Program-made: the position numbers and the translations under genes
In this document: positions 39,275 to 48,021 of the stretch, in pieces
Position numbering within the stretch: the first letter of the stretch is position 1
Layout: the number at the start of each line of letters is the position of its first letter
Notes under the pieces: model-generated
The model's input: the letters and a program-made list of their open reading frames with translations, nothing else
Databases searched by the model: none
What the model was told of the DNA's origin: nothing
Assembly (NCBI GenBank): GCA_026399835.1
Contig: JAPLQE010000067.1
Coordinates: forward strand, 22,806-86,805
Reading direction: 5' to 3'
Source: Burkholderiales bacterium
GTDB lineage: Bacteria; Pseudomonadota; Gammaproteobacteria; Burkholderiales; Burkholderiaceae_E
Length of the DNA stretch: 64,000 nucleotides

Positions 39275-39690
39275 GTGGCGACCCCGGTCGCCCCGCCCCG
39301 CGCGGCCGCCCGCCGCGGTCCCTCCCGCGCGACGGTCGAATGGTGGGTGCTCGCCATGGTGCTGGTCGCGCTGGTGCTCGCCGTCGCCCACGCCAGCCGG
39401 CAACCCTCGCGCCAGCTGGTATCGCGGGTGGACGCGGCGCTCTCTCTACGACCTCGGCCTGTCGCCGTGAGCGAAGCCACCGCGCGACGAGGTGCTGATC
39501 GTCGCGATCGACGACGACAGCCTCGCGCAGGTCTGGCGCTGGCCGTGGCGGCGCGTGGTCACTGCGCAGCTGCTCGAGCCGCTGCAGGCCGGGGCGCCGC
39601 GGGCGATCGGCGTCGACCTGCTGCTGACCGAGCCCGCGGTCGGCGACGAACGGCTCGGCGCGGCCGTGGCCGGACCGGCACCGGGCTGCA
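39275..39690 (+). pseudogene. CHASE2-domain sensor, 5' fragment, frameshifted
   Basis: A GTG at 39275, four bases after the FecR-like stop, opens a basic N-terminus and a membrane helix (WWVLAMVLVALVLAVAHA). It continues into CHASE2 (SRQLVSRVDAAL). A duplicated ctct-like tetranucleotide near 39440 shifts the frame; in the new frame YDLGLSP is followed by TGA (39468-39470). CHASE2 then resumes after the stop as DEVLIVAIDDDSLAQVWRW and QAGAPRAIGVDLLLTEP. It ends abruptly near 39690. A CHASE2 domain is normally some 300 residues longer and has three more membrane helices. Confidence 0.75.
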
Positions 39691-40118
39691 GCCGAGGCGC
39701 CCGCTCGAGCCGATCGCCCATCGGCTGCAGCGCCTGGAGAACGCCGCCGAGCGCGCCCTGCCGCTGCGACGCGAGCCTGGTGCGGCGGGCGCTGGTCAAC
39801 CTCCTCGACAACGCGATGCGGGTGGCGCCCCCCGGCTCCGCGATCACGCTCGGCCTCGCGCGGCACGGTGACGGCTGGACCCTTTCGGTCACCGACGGGG
39901 GCCCGGGCATCGACCCGGCCGACCGCGAGCGGATCTTCGAGCCCTGGTGGCGCGGCGCGACGGCCGACCCCTCTTCCGGCGCCGGGCTGGGCCTGGCGTT
40001 CGTGGCGACGGTCGCCGAGCGCCACGGCGGCCGGGCGCGGGCCCTCGCCGGCCCCGACGGTGGCGCCCGGATCGAACTTTGGCTTCCGGATGAACCCGAG
40101 TTGCCCGAGCCGGGGTAG
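39690..40118 (+). pseudogene. Histidine kinase, 3' fragments (dimerisation remnant and HATPase)
   Basis: A short piece in one frame (about 39695-39770, RRPLEPIAHRLQRLENAAER) looks like the linker next to the dimerisation helix. Then, in another frame, a nearly complete HATPase core follows: LVNLLDNAMRVAPPG (N box), TDGGPGIDPADRERIFEPWW (G1/F) and GAGLGLAFVATVAERHGG (G2). The H-box is missing. The true C-terminus and TGA at 40116-40118 appear intact, 27 bases before hemA. The same frame is continuous from the second CHASE2 piece, so a 208-residue CHASE2-HATPase chimera could in principle be made from an ATG at 39492. Confidence 0.75.
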
Positions 40119-40145
40119 ACTTCGGGTGTCAACCCAGCCTGTCAC

Positions 40146-41414
40146 ATGCACCTGCTCACGCTCGGCCTGAACCACACCACCGCACCGCTGTCCCTGCGGG
40201 AGAAGGTGGCGTTTCCGGGCGACGCGCTGCGCGACGCCGTCGCCGACCTGCGCTCGCAGCTGCGCACGCTCGTGCCGGAAACCGCGATCCTGTCCACCTG
40301 CAACCGGACCGAGATCTACTGCGCCACCCCCGACCCGCGCGACGCGCAGGCCGCGATCGCCGGCTGGATGGCCCACCGCAACCAGATCGGCGCGAGCGCG
40401 CAGCTCACCGAGCACCTCTACGCCCGGCCCGACGACCAGGCCGTGCGGCACGCCTTCCGCGTCGCCTCCGGGCTCGACTCGATGGTGCTCGGCGAGCCGC
40501 AGATCCTCGGCCAGATGAAGGATGCCGCGCGCGTCGCGCAGGAGGCCGATGCGCTCGGCACCCACCTGCACCAGCTCTTCCAGCGCACCTTCGCGGTCGC
40601 CAAGGACGTGCGCAGCCAGACCGAGATCGGTGCGCATTCGGTGTCGATGGCCGCCGCCGCCGTGCGGCTCGCGCAGCGCCTGTTCGAGGACCTGCGCGAG
40701 ACCTCGGTGCTGTTCGTCGGCGCCGGCGAGATGATCGAGCTGGCGGCGGCGCACTTCGTTGCCCAGCACCCGAAGCGCATCACCGTCGCCAACCGGACCG
40801 CCGAACGCGCCGAGAAGGTCGCCCAGCGCTTCGGCGGACGCTCGCTTCGGCTGGCCGACCTGCCCGAGACCCTCGCCGAGCACGACATCGTCGTCTCGTG
40901 CACCGCCAGTTCGCTGCCGATCATCGGCCTCGGCATGGTCGAGCGCGCGCTGAAGGCGCGCCGCCGCAAGCCGATCTTCATGATCGACCTCGCCGTGCCC
41001 CGCGACATCGAGCCCGAGGTCGCGCGGCTCGACGACGTCTTCCTCTACACGGTCGACGACCTCGGCAAGCTGGTGCAGACCGGGCTCGAGAACCGCCAGG
41101 CCGCGGTCGCGCAGGCCGAGGTGATCATCGAGAACCGGGTCGGCGCGTTCATGAACTGGCTGGGCTCGCGCCAGGCCGTGCCGTCGATCCGTACGCTGCA
41201 CGCCCGCGGCGACGCGCTCAAGCGCGCCGAGCTCGAGCGCGCGCGCCGACTGCTCGCGCGCGGCGACGATCCGATGGCGGTGCTCGAGTCGCTCGCCAGC
41301 GGTCTCACCGCGAAGTTCCTGCACGGCCCGACCACCCTGCTGCAGCGCCCGGGGCCCGAGCAGATGCAGGTCGCGGGCCTGATCGACCGCCTGCTGCCGG
41401 ACGACAGATCCTGA
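40146..41414 (+). CDS. hemA: Glutamyl-tRNA reductase
   Basis: First committed step of tetrapyrrole synthesis by the C5 route: NADPH-dependent reduction of glutamyl-tRNA to glutamate-1-semialdehyde. The 422-residue length is standard. The catalytic Cys52 lies in STCNRTEIY. The conserved [19 protein letters not shown] segment follows at about 108-126, then the NADPH-binding [14 protein letters not shown] at about 187-200 and the C-terminal dimerisation helices. hemA heads a run of closely spaced genes on the same strand with prfA and prmC, a widespread arrangement. Confidence 0.97.
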   Translation: MHLLTLGLNHTTAPLSLREKVAFPGDALRDAVADLRSQLRTLVPETAILSTCNRTEIYCATPDPRDAQAAIAGWMAHRNQIGASAQLTEHLYARPDDQAVRHAFRVASGLDSMVLGEPQILGQMKDAARVAQEADALGTHLHQLFQRTFAVAKDVRSQTEIGAHSVSMAAAAVRLAQRLFEDLRETSVLFVGAGEMIELAAAHFVAQHPKRITVANRTAERAEKVAQRFGGRSLRLADLPETLAEHDIVVSCTASSLPIIGLGMVERALKARRRKPIFMIDLAVPRDIEPEVARLDDVFLYTVDDLGKLVQTGLENRQAAVAQAEVIIENRVGAFMNWLGSRQAVPSIRTLHARGDALKRAELERARRLLARGDDPMAVLESLASGLTAKFLHGPTTLLQRPGPEQMQVAGLIDRLLPDDRS

Positions 41415-41466
41415 CGGTCCGCTCCCGGCGCGGCCCCGTGCCGCGCGCCTGCCGCCCCGCCATACG

Positions 41467-42552
41467 ATGAACGCCTCGATGCTGGCCAAGCTGTCGCGCC
41501 TCGAGGAGCGTCTCGAGGAGCTGTCTCAGCTGCTCTCCGCGCAGGAGGCCACGCGCGACATGGCCGAGTACCGCAAGCTCAACCGCGAGCATGCCGAGCT
41601 GGTCGAGGTCGTCGAGCACTTCGTCGCCTGGCGGCGGGCGCGCACCGACCGCGACACCGCGGAGCAGCTGCGCGAGGATCCGGAGATGCGCGAGTTCGCG
41701 GCCGAGGAGATCGCCGCGGCCGACGCCCGCCTGGCCGACGAGGCGGCGACCCTCGAGCGGCTGCTGCTCCCGCGCGACCCGGACGACGCCCGCGACGTGT
41801 TCCTCGAGATCCGCGCCGGCACCGGCGGCGACGAGAGCGCGCTGTTCGCCGGCGACCTGCTGCGGATGTACCTGCGCTACGCCGAGCGGCGCCGCTGGCA
41901 GGTCGAGGTGATGTCCGAGAGCGCCTCCGAGCTCGGCGGCTACAAGGAGGTCATCGTTCGCATCGGCGGCCAGGACGTCTATGCGCGGCTCAAGTTCGAG
42001 TCCGGCGGGCACCGCGTGCAGCGCGTGCCGGAGACCGAGTCGCAGGGGCGCATCCACACATCGGCCTGCACGGTCGCGGTGATGCCCGAGGCCGACGAGG
42101 CCACCGACGTGGTGATCTCGCCCGACGACATCCGCATCGACGTCTACCGGGCCTCCGGGGCGGGCGGGCAGCATGTGAACAAGACCGAGTCCGCGGTGCG
42201 GATCACCCACCTGCCGACCGGTCTGGTCGCCGAGTGCCAGGACGACCGCTCGCAGCACCGCAACAAGGACCGGGCGATGAAGGTGCTGGCCACCCGGATC
42301 CGCGACATGCGGATGCGCGAGGCGCAGCAGAAGGAGGCCGCCACGCGCAAGTCGCTGGTCGGCTCCGGCGACCGCTCCGAGCGGATCCGCACCTACAACT
42401 TCCCGCAGGGCCGCGTCACCGACCACCGCATCAACCTGACACTCTACAAGCTGCAGGCGGTGATGGACGGCGACCTCGACGACCTGCTCGGCCCGCTCGT
42501 CGCCGAGCACCAGGCGGAGAAGCTCGCGCAGCTGTCCGAGGCGCCGGCATGA
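41467..42552 (+). CDS. prfA: Peptide chain release factor 1
   Basis: Recognises UAA and UAG in the ribosomal A site. The 361-residue protein has the tRNA-mimic tip motif PET (188-190, the PxT of class 1 RF1), the catalytic GGQ at 233-235 in [20 protein letters not shown] and a normal C-terminal [14 protein letters not shown]. No frameshift, in contrast to prfB-type genes. The GGQ glutamine is the substrate of PrmC, encoded next. Confidence 0.97.
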   Translation: MNASMLAKLSRLEERLEELSQLLSAQEATRDMAEYRKLNREHAELVEVVEHFVAWRRARTDRDTAEQLREDPEMREFAAEEIAAADARLADEAATLERLLLPRDPDDARDVFLEIRAGTGGDESALFAGDLLRMYLRYAERRRWQVEVMSESASELGGYKEVIVRIGGQDVYARLKFESGGHRVQRVPETESQGRIHTSACTVAVMPEADEATDVVISPDDIRIDVYRASGAGGQHVNKTESAVRITHLPTGLVAECQDDRSQHRNKDRAMKVLATRIRDMRMREAQQKEAATRKSLVGSGDRSERIRTYNFPQGRVTDHRINLTLYKLQAVMDGDLDDLLGPLVAEHQAEKLAQLSEAPA

Positions 42553-42618
42553 GACGGTCGACGATTCGGTCGACGCGGCGACGGACCGGCCGCAGCACGA
42601 GCCGTTCGTGAGCCGTCC

Positions 42619-43473
42619 ATGAGCCGCGCGTCCTGGGACGCGCTGATCGCCGCCTGCGCCCTGCCCCGGCTCGATGCCCGCGCAATCGCGGAGCAGGCGA
42701 GCGGGCGGCCGCGGACCTGGCTGATCGCCCACGGCGACGAGGCTGCCGGGGCCGCCGCGGCGCATGCCTTCGAAGCCCTGGCCGCCCGCCGCCGGGCCGG
42801 CGAGCCGCTCGCCTACGTGCTGGGCTGGCGCGAGTTCCACGGCCGCCGCTTCGAGGTCGGCCCGGCAGTGCTGGTGCCGCGGCCCGAGACGGAGGGCCTG
42901 GTCGATGCCGCACTCGAGCGGCTGGCCGGCGTACCCGCCCCCCGGCTGCTCGACCTGGGCACCGGCAGCGGCGCGATCGCGGCGACCCTCGCGCTCGAGC
43001 GCCCGGACGCCGCCGTGCTCGCGACCGATGCATCGGCCGACGCGCTCGCGGTGGCGCGTGCCAACGCGGCGCGGCTGGGCGCGACCGGTGTCGGTTTCGC
43101 CCTGGGCGACTGGTGGACCGCACTGCCGCCCGGCTGCGCGCCGTTCGACGCGATCGTCTCGAATCCGCCCTACATCGCCGACGCCGACCCGCACCTGCTC
43201 GATCCGGCGCTGCGCCACGAGCCGCCCGGCGCGCTGGCCTCCGGACCCGAGGGGCTGGACGCGATCGGCACGATCGTCGCCGGCGCCCCGGCTCGCCTCG
43301 CGGCCGGCGGCTGGCTGCTGCTCGAACACGGCTGCGACCAGGGCGCGGCCGTGCGAGACCGGCTGTTGCGCGCCGGCTTCGAGGGGGTCGCCACGCTGCC
43401 CGACCTGCAGGGGCTGGACCGGGTGAGCGTCGGCCGCCGGCCGGCGCCCGATTCCGGAGACCGCGTCGTTTGA
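42619..43473 (+). CDS. prmC: Peptide chain release factor N5-glutamine methyltransferase
   Basis: Methylates the GGQ glutamine of release factors. A 284-residue protein with an N-terminal helical release-factor-binding domain, the LVPRPETEGLVDAAL region (about 86-100), the SAM loop LLDLGTGSGAIAATLAL (about 113-129) and the catalytic NPPYIAD (about 184-190). The ATG at 42619 lies 66 bases beyond the prfA stop. Its last codons contain the -35 box of the grxD promoter. Confidence 0.95.
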   Translation: MSRASWDALIAACALPRLDARAIAEQASGRPRTWLIAHGDEAAGAAAAHAFEALAARRRAGEPLAYVLGWREFHGRRFEVGPAVLVPRPETEGLVDAALERLAGVPAPRLLDLGTGSGAIAATLALERPDAAVLATDASADALAVARANAARLGATGVGFALGDWWTALPPGCAPFDAIVSNPPYIADADPHLLDPALRHEPPGALASGPEGLDAIGTIVAGAPARLAAGGWLLLEHGCDQGAAVRDRLLRAGFEGVATLPDLQGLDRVSVGRRPAPDSGDRVV

Positions 43474-43497
43474 CGGGCTTCCCGCCCCTGCTAGACT
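43470..43497 (+). promoter_or_regulatory. Sigma-70 promoter for grxD
   Basis: TTGACG (43470-43475) and TAGACT (43492-43497) are separated by 16 bases, the best -35/-10 pair in the window. It lies 47 bases before the grxD ATG and its -35 overlaps the prmC stop codon, so grxD can be expressed separately from hemA-prfA-prmC. Confidence 0.75.
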
Positions 43498-43544
43498 CGA
43501 CGCATCTCGGGCGACCCTGCCCTCATTCGCGAACAGGCCAGACG

Positions 43545-43865
43545 ATGGACGCCAAGGAATTCATTCAGAAGACCGTCGAGGACCACCCGGTGGTGCTCTT
43601 CATGAAGGGCACCGCCCAGTTCCCGCAGTGCGGGTTCTCGGGCAAGACGGTGCAGGTGCTCAAGGCCTGCGGCGTGAAGAACATGGTCACGGTGAACGTG
43701 CTGGAGGACGACGAGGTCCGCCAGGCGATCAAGGACTTCTCGAACTGGCCGACGGTCCCGCAGCTCTACATCAAGGGCGAGTTCATCGGCGGCGCCGACA
43801 TCGTCACCGAGATGTACCAGTCGGGCGAGCTGCAGAAGCTGATCCCGGCCGACGTCCAGGCCTGA
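43545..43865 (+). CDS. grxD: Monothiol glutaredoxin, Grx4 type
   Basis: A 106-residue protein with the monothiol active site CGFS at 29-32 (PQCGFSGKTVQ), preceded by the FMKGT glutathione-binding segment, and with the TVP cis-Pro motif (NWPTVPQLYI) and the late GGADI glutathione contact. It should carry [2Fe-2S] clusters between assembly proteins and clients, often with a BolA partner. Expression is probably from its own promoter directly upstream. The 3' end faces the convergent small membrane protein genes. Confidence 0.96.
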   Translation: MDAKEFIQKTVEDHPVVLFMKGTAQFPQCGFSGKTVQVLKACGVKNMVTVNVLEDDEVRQAIKDFSNWPTVPQLYIKGEFIGGADIVTEMYQSGELQKLIPADVQA

Positions 43866-43880
43866 GCGTCCCCGCGGGCG

Positions 43881-43908
43881 CGCCGCGCACGGCTCAGCCG
43901 TGCGGCGG
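43881..43908. terminator. GC-rich hairpin between convergent grxD and small membrane protein gene
   Basis: Arms cgccgc-acggc and gccgt-gcggcg pair around a tca loop, with a two-base bulge on one side. It covers the stop codon of the minus-strand gene. It could act in both directions, but no T-run is present, so the call is weak. Confidence 0.35.
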
Positions 43909-44139
43909 CGCCTCGTCGACCGCCGGCCAGCGCGCATAGGCGAAGACCCAGAGCGCGATCAGGTTCACCAGCGGCACCAGCACCAGCAGCACCCACCAGG
44001 GCGAGTAGCCGGCTCGCCGCAGCACCCGCGCGATCATCACGATCGGCACGGTCAGCAGCACCAGCCCGAGCAGCGTCACCAGCGACGGCGAGTCGAGCAG
44101 CCCCTGCAGCGCGGCGATCCATTCGGCGAGCAGGCCCAT
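43894..44139 (-). CDS. Small membrane protein, second of a tandem pair
   Basis: An 81-residue protein with two hydrophobic segments (about 17-37 and 46-68) linked by a basic loop, ending FAYARWPAVDEAPPHG. Layout and the Phe-Ala-x-x-Arg-Trp-Pro ending are shared with the gene directly upstream, so the two look like tandem duplicates. I do not recognise a named family; the two-helix form recalls PLD-nuclease-N-like or DUF805-like small proteins. One base separates it from its neighbour. Confidence 0.7.
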   Translation of the reverse strand: MGLLAEWIAALQGLLDSPSLVTLLGLVLLTVPIVMIARVLRRAGYSPWWVLLVLVPLVNLIALWVFAYARWPAVDEAPPHG

Positions 44140-44140
44140 G

Positions 44141-44389
44141 TCAGCGACCGCCCGCAGCGTCGGAGCCGTCCGGGGCGGGCGCCCCGCCGCGCGTGCCTGT
44201 GCCCGTGCCGCGCTCGGCCGGCCAGCGGCCGAAGGCCAGGATCGCGATGAACACCAGCGTGCCGATCGGCGGCGTGCCGAGGAAGAGCAGCGACAGCCAC
44301 GGGTCGCGGCCGGTGCGGCGCGTGATCCGCCACAGCGGGATCATGACCATCAGCGACGACACCGCCGCAATCCACAGTTCGAGTTCCAT
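44141..44389 (-). CDS. Small membrane protein, first of a tandem pair
   Basis: An 82-residue protein with a membrane helix at about 5-22, a loop (RITRRTGRDPWLSLL) and a second helix at about 36-53. The ending FIAILAFGRWPAERG is like that of its neighbour. A polar tail with Gly-Thr repeats and basic residues follows. Shared loop features (Arg-Arg-x-Gly-x-x-Pro-Trp) support common descent with the neighbouring protein. No function is known. Confidence 0.68.
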   Translation of the reverse strand: MELELWIAAVSSLMVMIPLWRITRRTGRDPWLSLLFLGTPPIGTLVFIAILAFGRWPAERGTGTGTRGGAPAPDGSDAAGGR

Positions 44390-44535
44390 CCGATTCCCGG
44401 CCGCGCCGTGACGATCCTCGGCCGGGCCGCGCGGCGAGCGCCGTGGATCGGGGCGCCTCCCGGCGCCCGGACGCTATTTCACCATCGTTGCGCGCCGAAA
44501 ACCATTGCGATCGAGCGCGATGCGGTCCGCGGCGC

Positions 44536-45102
44536 TCAGATCGGGTAGATGACCGAGTTCAGGATGTTCTCGGAGTCGAAGACCGCGCGCTTCTCGGCGA
44601 AGCGCAGCAGACCGTCGGCCGGGTCCCGCACCACGCGATCGAGGTAGCGCCCGACGTTGAAGACCTCGCTCGGCTCGTGCACGCGGGTGCGGAAGACCGC
44701 GTAGGCGGCCTGCACCTCGAGCCACTCGAGGCCATCGGTCACCCCCGTGGCGCGCACCCGTGCCGGACCGATCACGTGCCGCTGGTAGTACGGCGCATGG
44801 AACAGCGTCCGGGTGATCCCGTAGATGCGGTCGCGCAGCATGCCCTTGCTCTCGAAGGCGAGCGTCGCGAGCGGCAGGCCGCGGTCGAAGTTCTCGCGCG
44901 GCTGCAGCATGTAGCGGCAGTCGTCGGCGAAGAGCGCGATCCAGTCGTCGTAGCGCGCCTCGTCGAGGGCCGCGGCGTAGTCGGCGTAGAGGGCGTCGAG
45001 CTCGGCGCGCACGGCGGGGGCGGGGGGCAGGCCGCGGGGCTCGGTGGTGCCTGCGGCGGTGGCGCCGCGTCCGTCGGCGGAGGGATCCTGGGCGGCGCTC
45101 AT
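44536..45102 (-). CDS. Aromatic-ring-hydroxylating dioxygenase, beta subunit
   Basis: A 188-residue structural subunit of a Rieske oxygenase. The fold belongs to the NTF2-like superfamily; ALDEARYDDWIALFADDCRY near residue 47 and the C-terminal FAEKRAVFDSENILNSVIYP are typical. The first 25 residues are a Ser/Ala/Pro-rich extension. Its ATG overlaps the alpha-subunit stop as ATGA. Electron-transfer partners (ferredoxin, reductase) are not in the window. Confidence 0.92.
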   Translation of the reverse strand: MSAAQDPSADGRGATAAGTTEPRGLPPAPAVRAELDALYADYAAALDEARYDDWIALFADDCRYMLQPRENFDRGLPLATLAFESKGMLRDRIYGITRTLFHAPYYQRHVIGPARVRATGVTDGLEWLEVQAAYAVFRTRVHEPSEVFNVGRYLDRVVRDPADGLLRFAEKRAVFDSENILNSVIYPI

Positions 45103-46373
45103 TCGGCCATGACCTTCTGCCAGTACGCATGCATTCCGCGGATCAGCGTCTCGGTGACCATGTGGTCGGTCGGTCCCACGCCGGTGCCGCCGAGGCGGCT
45201 GACCGTGGACGAACCGGGGTCCTGCGCGAAACCCTGCTGCGACATCTCGATCACCTCGCCGTCGTCGGCCGACACGAAGCCCGCCGGCCCGAACAGATTC
45301 GCCTGGCGCAGCCTGCGCCGCGTCATCTCGGGCGTGTCGTCGGCGAAGCCGAAGTGTGTCCAGACGAAGTCGAACTCGCCGGGGCCCCGCGGCACGATGT
45401 GCCGCGTCGACAGCGAATTCACCTGCTGCTGGACGATCAGCGACGGGAACAGCGTGAGCATCGTCACCGTCGGGCCGTTCCACCACGGCTCGGGAACGAC
45501 GTCGAGCAGGCGGTCGTCGTGCAGCGTCATCCCTTCCCGGAAGCTCGTCACGCCCTGGGTGACCTCCGACTTCCCGCCCTCGTTGCGCCGAGAGATCATC
45601 ACCGCGTGACGGCCGTGCGCGTCCATCACCATCTGCGAGCGCTGGTCGGCGCGCCACAGCCCGAAGGTCACGAACCAGGTGTGTAGCAGACCCGGGTGGT
45701 ACGGGTCCTTGATGTTCTCCTGCATCAGCTTCCAGTTGCCCGGGATGCGCTGGCGCGAGTGGCCGAGCAGCGTCAGCGCGCGGCCGTCGAACACCCGGTC
45801 GACCCAGGGCAGCACCTCGGGCCCGAGGTAGTCCTCGAGCGGCTCGACCCCGTGGTCGAAGCAGGCGAACACCAGCCCGTTGCGACGCGCGACCGCGAGC
45901 TTTGTCAGCCCGTGGTCCTCGAGACGGAAATCGGCGGGCATGCCGCCGTCGATGCGCGTGCGCCCGTCCTCGATGCGCTTGACGCCGCGCCGGAACGGCA
46001 GCCCCTGCAGGTTGCCCTTCAGGTCGTAGTTCCACTGGTGATACGGGCAGGTGAAGTCCTTGACCCGCCCGAACGGCTGCTGGCAGAAGCGCACGCCGCG
46101 GTGCGCGCAGTGGTTCTCGACGACGTTGATCGAGCCGTCGGCGTCGCGCACGACGATCACCGAGCGCTCGCCGACGAAGGTGGTCTTGAAGTCGCCCGGC
46201 CCGGGGAGTTCGGCCTCGAGTGCGACGTAGCTCCAGTGCCGCCCGTAGAAGATGCGCTCGAGTTCGCGCGCGTGCAGCGCGGGATCGGTGTAGCGGCTGT
46301 ACGGCACGCGGCTGGGATCGGGCGCAGCCGTGGCGTCGGGCACGGTGGCCCCGGTTTCGATCGGTGCGTTCAT
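45099..46373 (-). CDS. Aromatic-ring-hydroxylating dioxygenase, Rieske alpha subunit (anthranilate/salicylate-type)
   Basis: A 424-residue catalytic subunit. The Rieske cluster is bound by CAHRG and CPYHQW (Cys-x-His ... Cys-x2-His). The mononuclear iron site is visible in ENIKDPYHPGLLHTW with the bridging Asp and the two His. This ENxKDPYH form is the one found in anthranilate and salicylate oxygenases, so a benzoate-type substrate with an ortho group is a reasonable guess. An ATG at 46397 would add eight residues. Divergent from a LysR gene, with a LysR-type box in the shared region. Confidence 0.92.
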   Translation of the reverse strand: MNAPIETGATVPDATAAPDPSRVPYSRYTDPALHARELERIFYGRHWSYVALEAELPGPGDFKTTFVGERSVIVVRDADGSINVVENHCAHRGVRFCQQPFGRVKDFTCPYHQWNYDLKGNLQGLPFRRGVKRIEDGRTRIDGGMPADFRLEDHGLTKLAVARRNGLVFACFDHGVEPLEDYLGPEVLPWVDRVFDGRALTLLGHSRQRIPGNWKLMQENIKDPYHPGLLHTWFVTFGLWRADQRSQMVMDAHGRHAVMISRRNEGGKSEVTQGVTSFREGMTLHDDRLLDVVPEPWWNGPTVTMLTLFPSLIVQQQVNSLSTRHIVPRGPGEFDFVWTHFGFADDTPEMTRRRLRQANLFGPAGFVSADDGEVIEMSQQGFAQDPGSSTVSRLGGTGVGPTDHMVTETLIRGMHAYWQKVMAE

Positions 46374-46451
46374 GGTCGGCGCCGGGTCATTGGACACCGC
46401 AGGGTACCGGCACGCACCGGCCGCGGCGACATCGCTGCCTTAATGTTCGGT

Positions 46452-46466
46452 ATTGACGCTATCAAT
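46452..46466. promoter_or_regulatory. LysR-type operator (T-N11-A inverted repeat)
   Basis: ATTGA-N5-TCAAT is a perfect inverted repeat that fits the T-N11-A LysR box. It lies 16 bases before the lysR start codon and about 80 before the dioxygenase start. On the minus strand TTGATA, overlapping the box, is a fair -35, with a weak -10 17 bases on. Confidence 0.65.
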
Positions 46467-46481
46467 GACGGGAGACCCAGC

Positions 46482-47432
46482 GTGACGCCACTGCTCGAGG
46501 CGCTCGACCTGAACCTGCTGCGACTCGCGGCCGCGCTGCACGAGACCGGCAGCGTGACCGCGGCAGCGCGCAGGCTCGGGATCGGCCAGGCCGCGGCCAG
46601 CAATGCGCTCGCGCGGCTGCGGCGCGCCTGCGGCGGCGACCCGCTGTTCCTGCGCGCCGCCCAGGGCATGGCGGCCACGCCCCAGGGGGAGCGCATCGCG
46701 CGGGCCGCGAGCGCGGCACTCGCGACGGTGGCCGAGTCGATCGCCGGGCCCGAGTCCTTCGATCCGGCGCGCACCGCGCGCCGATTCACGCTGCGCATGA
46801 CCGACATCGGCGAGCTGGTCTTCCTGCCGGCGCTGCTGGCCGAGCTGCGCGCGCACGCCCCGGGCGCCACGCTGCGTACCGTCGCCCTGTCCTCGGGCGA
46901 CACGCCCGCGGCGCTCGCCCACGGCGAGGTGGACCTGGCGATCGGCTTCCTGCCGGAGCTGCGCGAAGGCTGGTACCAGCAGCGGCTCTTCGAGCAGCGC
47001 TACGTGGTCCTGCGGCGTACCGGCGCCGCCGGCGCCCTCGGCCGCGCCGCATTCCTGCGCGCCGAGCACCTGGCCATCGAGTCGCCGGGCACCGGCCACC
47101 GGATCGTCGAGCGGGCCCTGCGCGCGCAGGGCGTGCGCCGGCGCATCGTGCTGCAGGTGCCCGACTTCCTGGCCGCGGTCATGCTGGTGGCGCGCACCGA
47201 CCTGCTGTGCACCGTGCCGGCCAAGCTCGCGCAGGCGGCCGCCGAGTCGCTCCCGGTACAATCGCTGCCGGTGCCCGTCGAGCTGCCCGGCTTCGCGATC
47301 CACCAGTACTGGCATCCGCGCGCGCACGCCGACGCCGCGGTCCGGTGGCTGCGCGAACGCATCGCCGAACGGTTCGCCGAGCCGCCCGCCACCCGCGGGC
47401 GCGCGCGCCGCGCCCCCGGAGCCTCCCGATGA
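46482..47432 (+). CDS. LysR family transcriptional regulator
   Basis: A 316-residue regulator. The helix-turn-helix occupies about residues 7-66 (LDLNLLRLAAALHETGSVTAAARR, then GIGQAAASNALARLRR). A periplasmic-binding-like effector domain follows. The GTG at 46482 is chosen because GGGAG lies seven bases upstream; an ATG at 46443 would put the operator inside the gene. It is divergent from the dioxygenase genes, which it probably activates in response to an aromatic acid. Its stop overlaps the ubiX start (ATGA). Confidence 0.93.
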   Translation: MTPLLEALDLNLLRLAAALHETGSVTAAARRLGIGQAAASNALARLRRACGGDPLFLRAAQGMAATPQGERIARAASAALATVAESIAGPESFDPARTARRFTLRMTDIGELVFLPALLAELRAHAPGATLRTVALSSGDTPAALAHGEVDLAIGFLPELREGWYQQRLFEQRYVVLRRTGAAGALGRAAFLRAEHLAIESPGTGHRIVERALRAQGVRRRIVLQVPDFLAAVMLVARTDLLCTVPAKLAQAAAESLPVQSLPVPVELPGFAIHQYWHPRAHADAAVRWLRERIAERFAEPPATRGRARRAPGASR

Positions 47433-48019
47433 CCCGAAGACTGATCGTCGCCCTCACCGGCGCGTCCGGCGCCGTCTACGGCGTGCGCCTGCTGCAGGTG
47501 CTGCGCACGGTGCCCGACGTCGAGGTCCACCTGATGGTGACCCCCGCCGGCTGGATGAACGTCGAGCAGGAGCTCGGCATCGGCCGCCCCCAGGTCGAAG
47601 CGCTGGCGCACGTCGTGCACGCGGTCAAGGACGTGGGCGCGAGCGTCGCCTCGGGCTCATTCGCCACCGACGGGATGATCGTCGCGCCCTGCTCCATGCG
47701 CACCCTCGCCGCGATCGCGCACGGCCTGTCCGACAACCTGGTCGCGCGTGCGGCGGATGTCGTGCTCAAGGAGCGCCGCCGGCTGGTGCTGATGGTCCGC
47801 GAGACGCCGCTGAACCTCGCTCACCTGCGCAACATGGTCGCGGTGACCGAGATGGGCGGGGTGGTGTTCCCGCCGGTGCCGGCCTTCTACAACCGTCCGA
47901 CGAGCGTCGACGAGCTGGTCGACCACACCGTCGGCCGCGTGCTCGACATGGTTGGCGTGCGCCAGACGCTCGCCCCCGAATGGCAGGGCATGACGCCCCG
48001 CCCCGCCGCAGGAGCCTGA
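47429..48019 (+). CDS. ubiX: Flavin prenyltransferase UbiX
   Basis: Makes prenylated FMN, the cofactor of UbiD decarboxylases. The 196-residue protein has the FMN loop LTGASGAVYG (about 9-18), the GSFATDGMIVAPCSMRTLAAIAHG region (about 76-99) and the catalytic RETPLNLAHLRNM segment (about 120-132). The start overlaps the LysR stop by four bases. That arrangement is unusual for ubiX and suggests that prenylated FMN is wanted when the neighbouring aromatic pathway is on. No ubiD-type gene lies in the window. Confidence 0.94.
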   Translation: MTRRLIVALTGASGAVYGVRLLQVLRTVPDVEVHLMVTPAGWMNVEQELGIGRPQVEALAHVVHAVKDVGASVASGSFATDGMIVAPCSMRTLAAIAHGLSDNLVARAADVVLKERRRLVLMVRETPLNLAHLRNMVAVTEMGGVVFPPVPAFYNRPTSVDELVDHTVGRVLDMVGVRQTLAPEWQGMTPRPAAGA

Positions 48020-48021
48020 CC

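Noticed and set aside
38747..40118. Insertion sequence or phage as the cause of the broken locus
   Set aside because: No transposase fragment, inverted repeats or target duplications are visible at the junctions; only deletions and small frameshifts.
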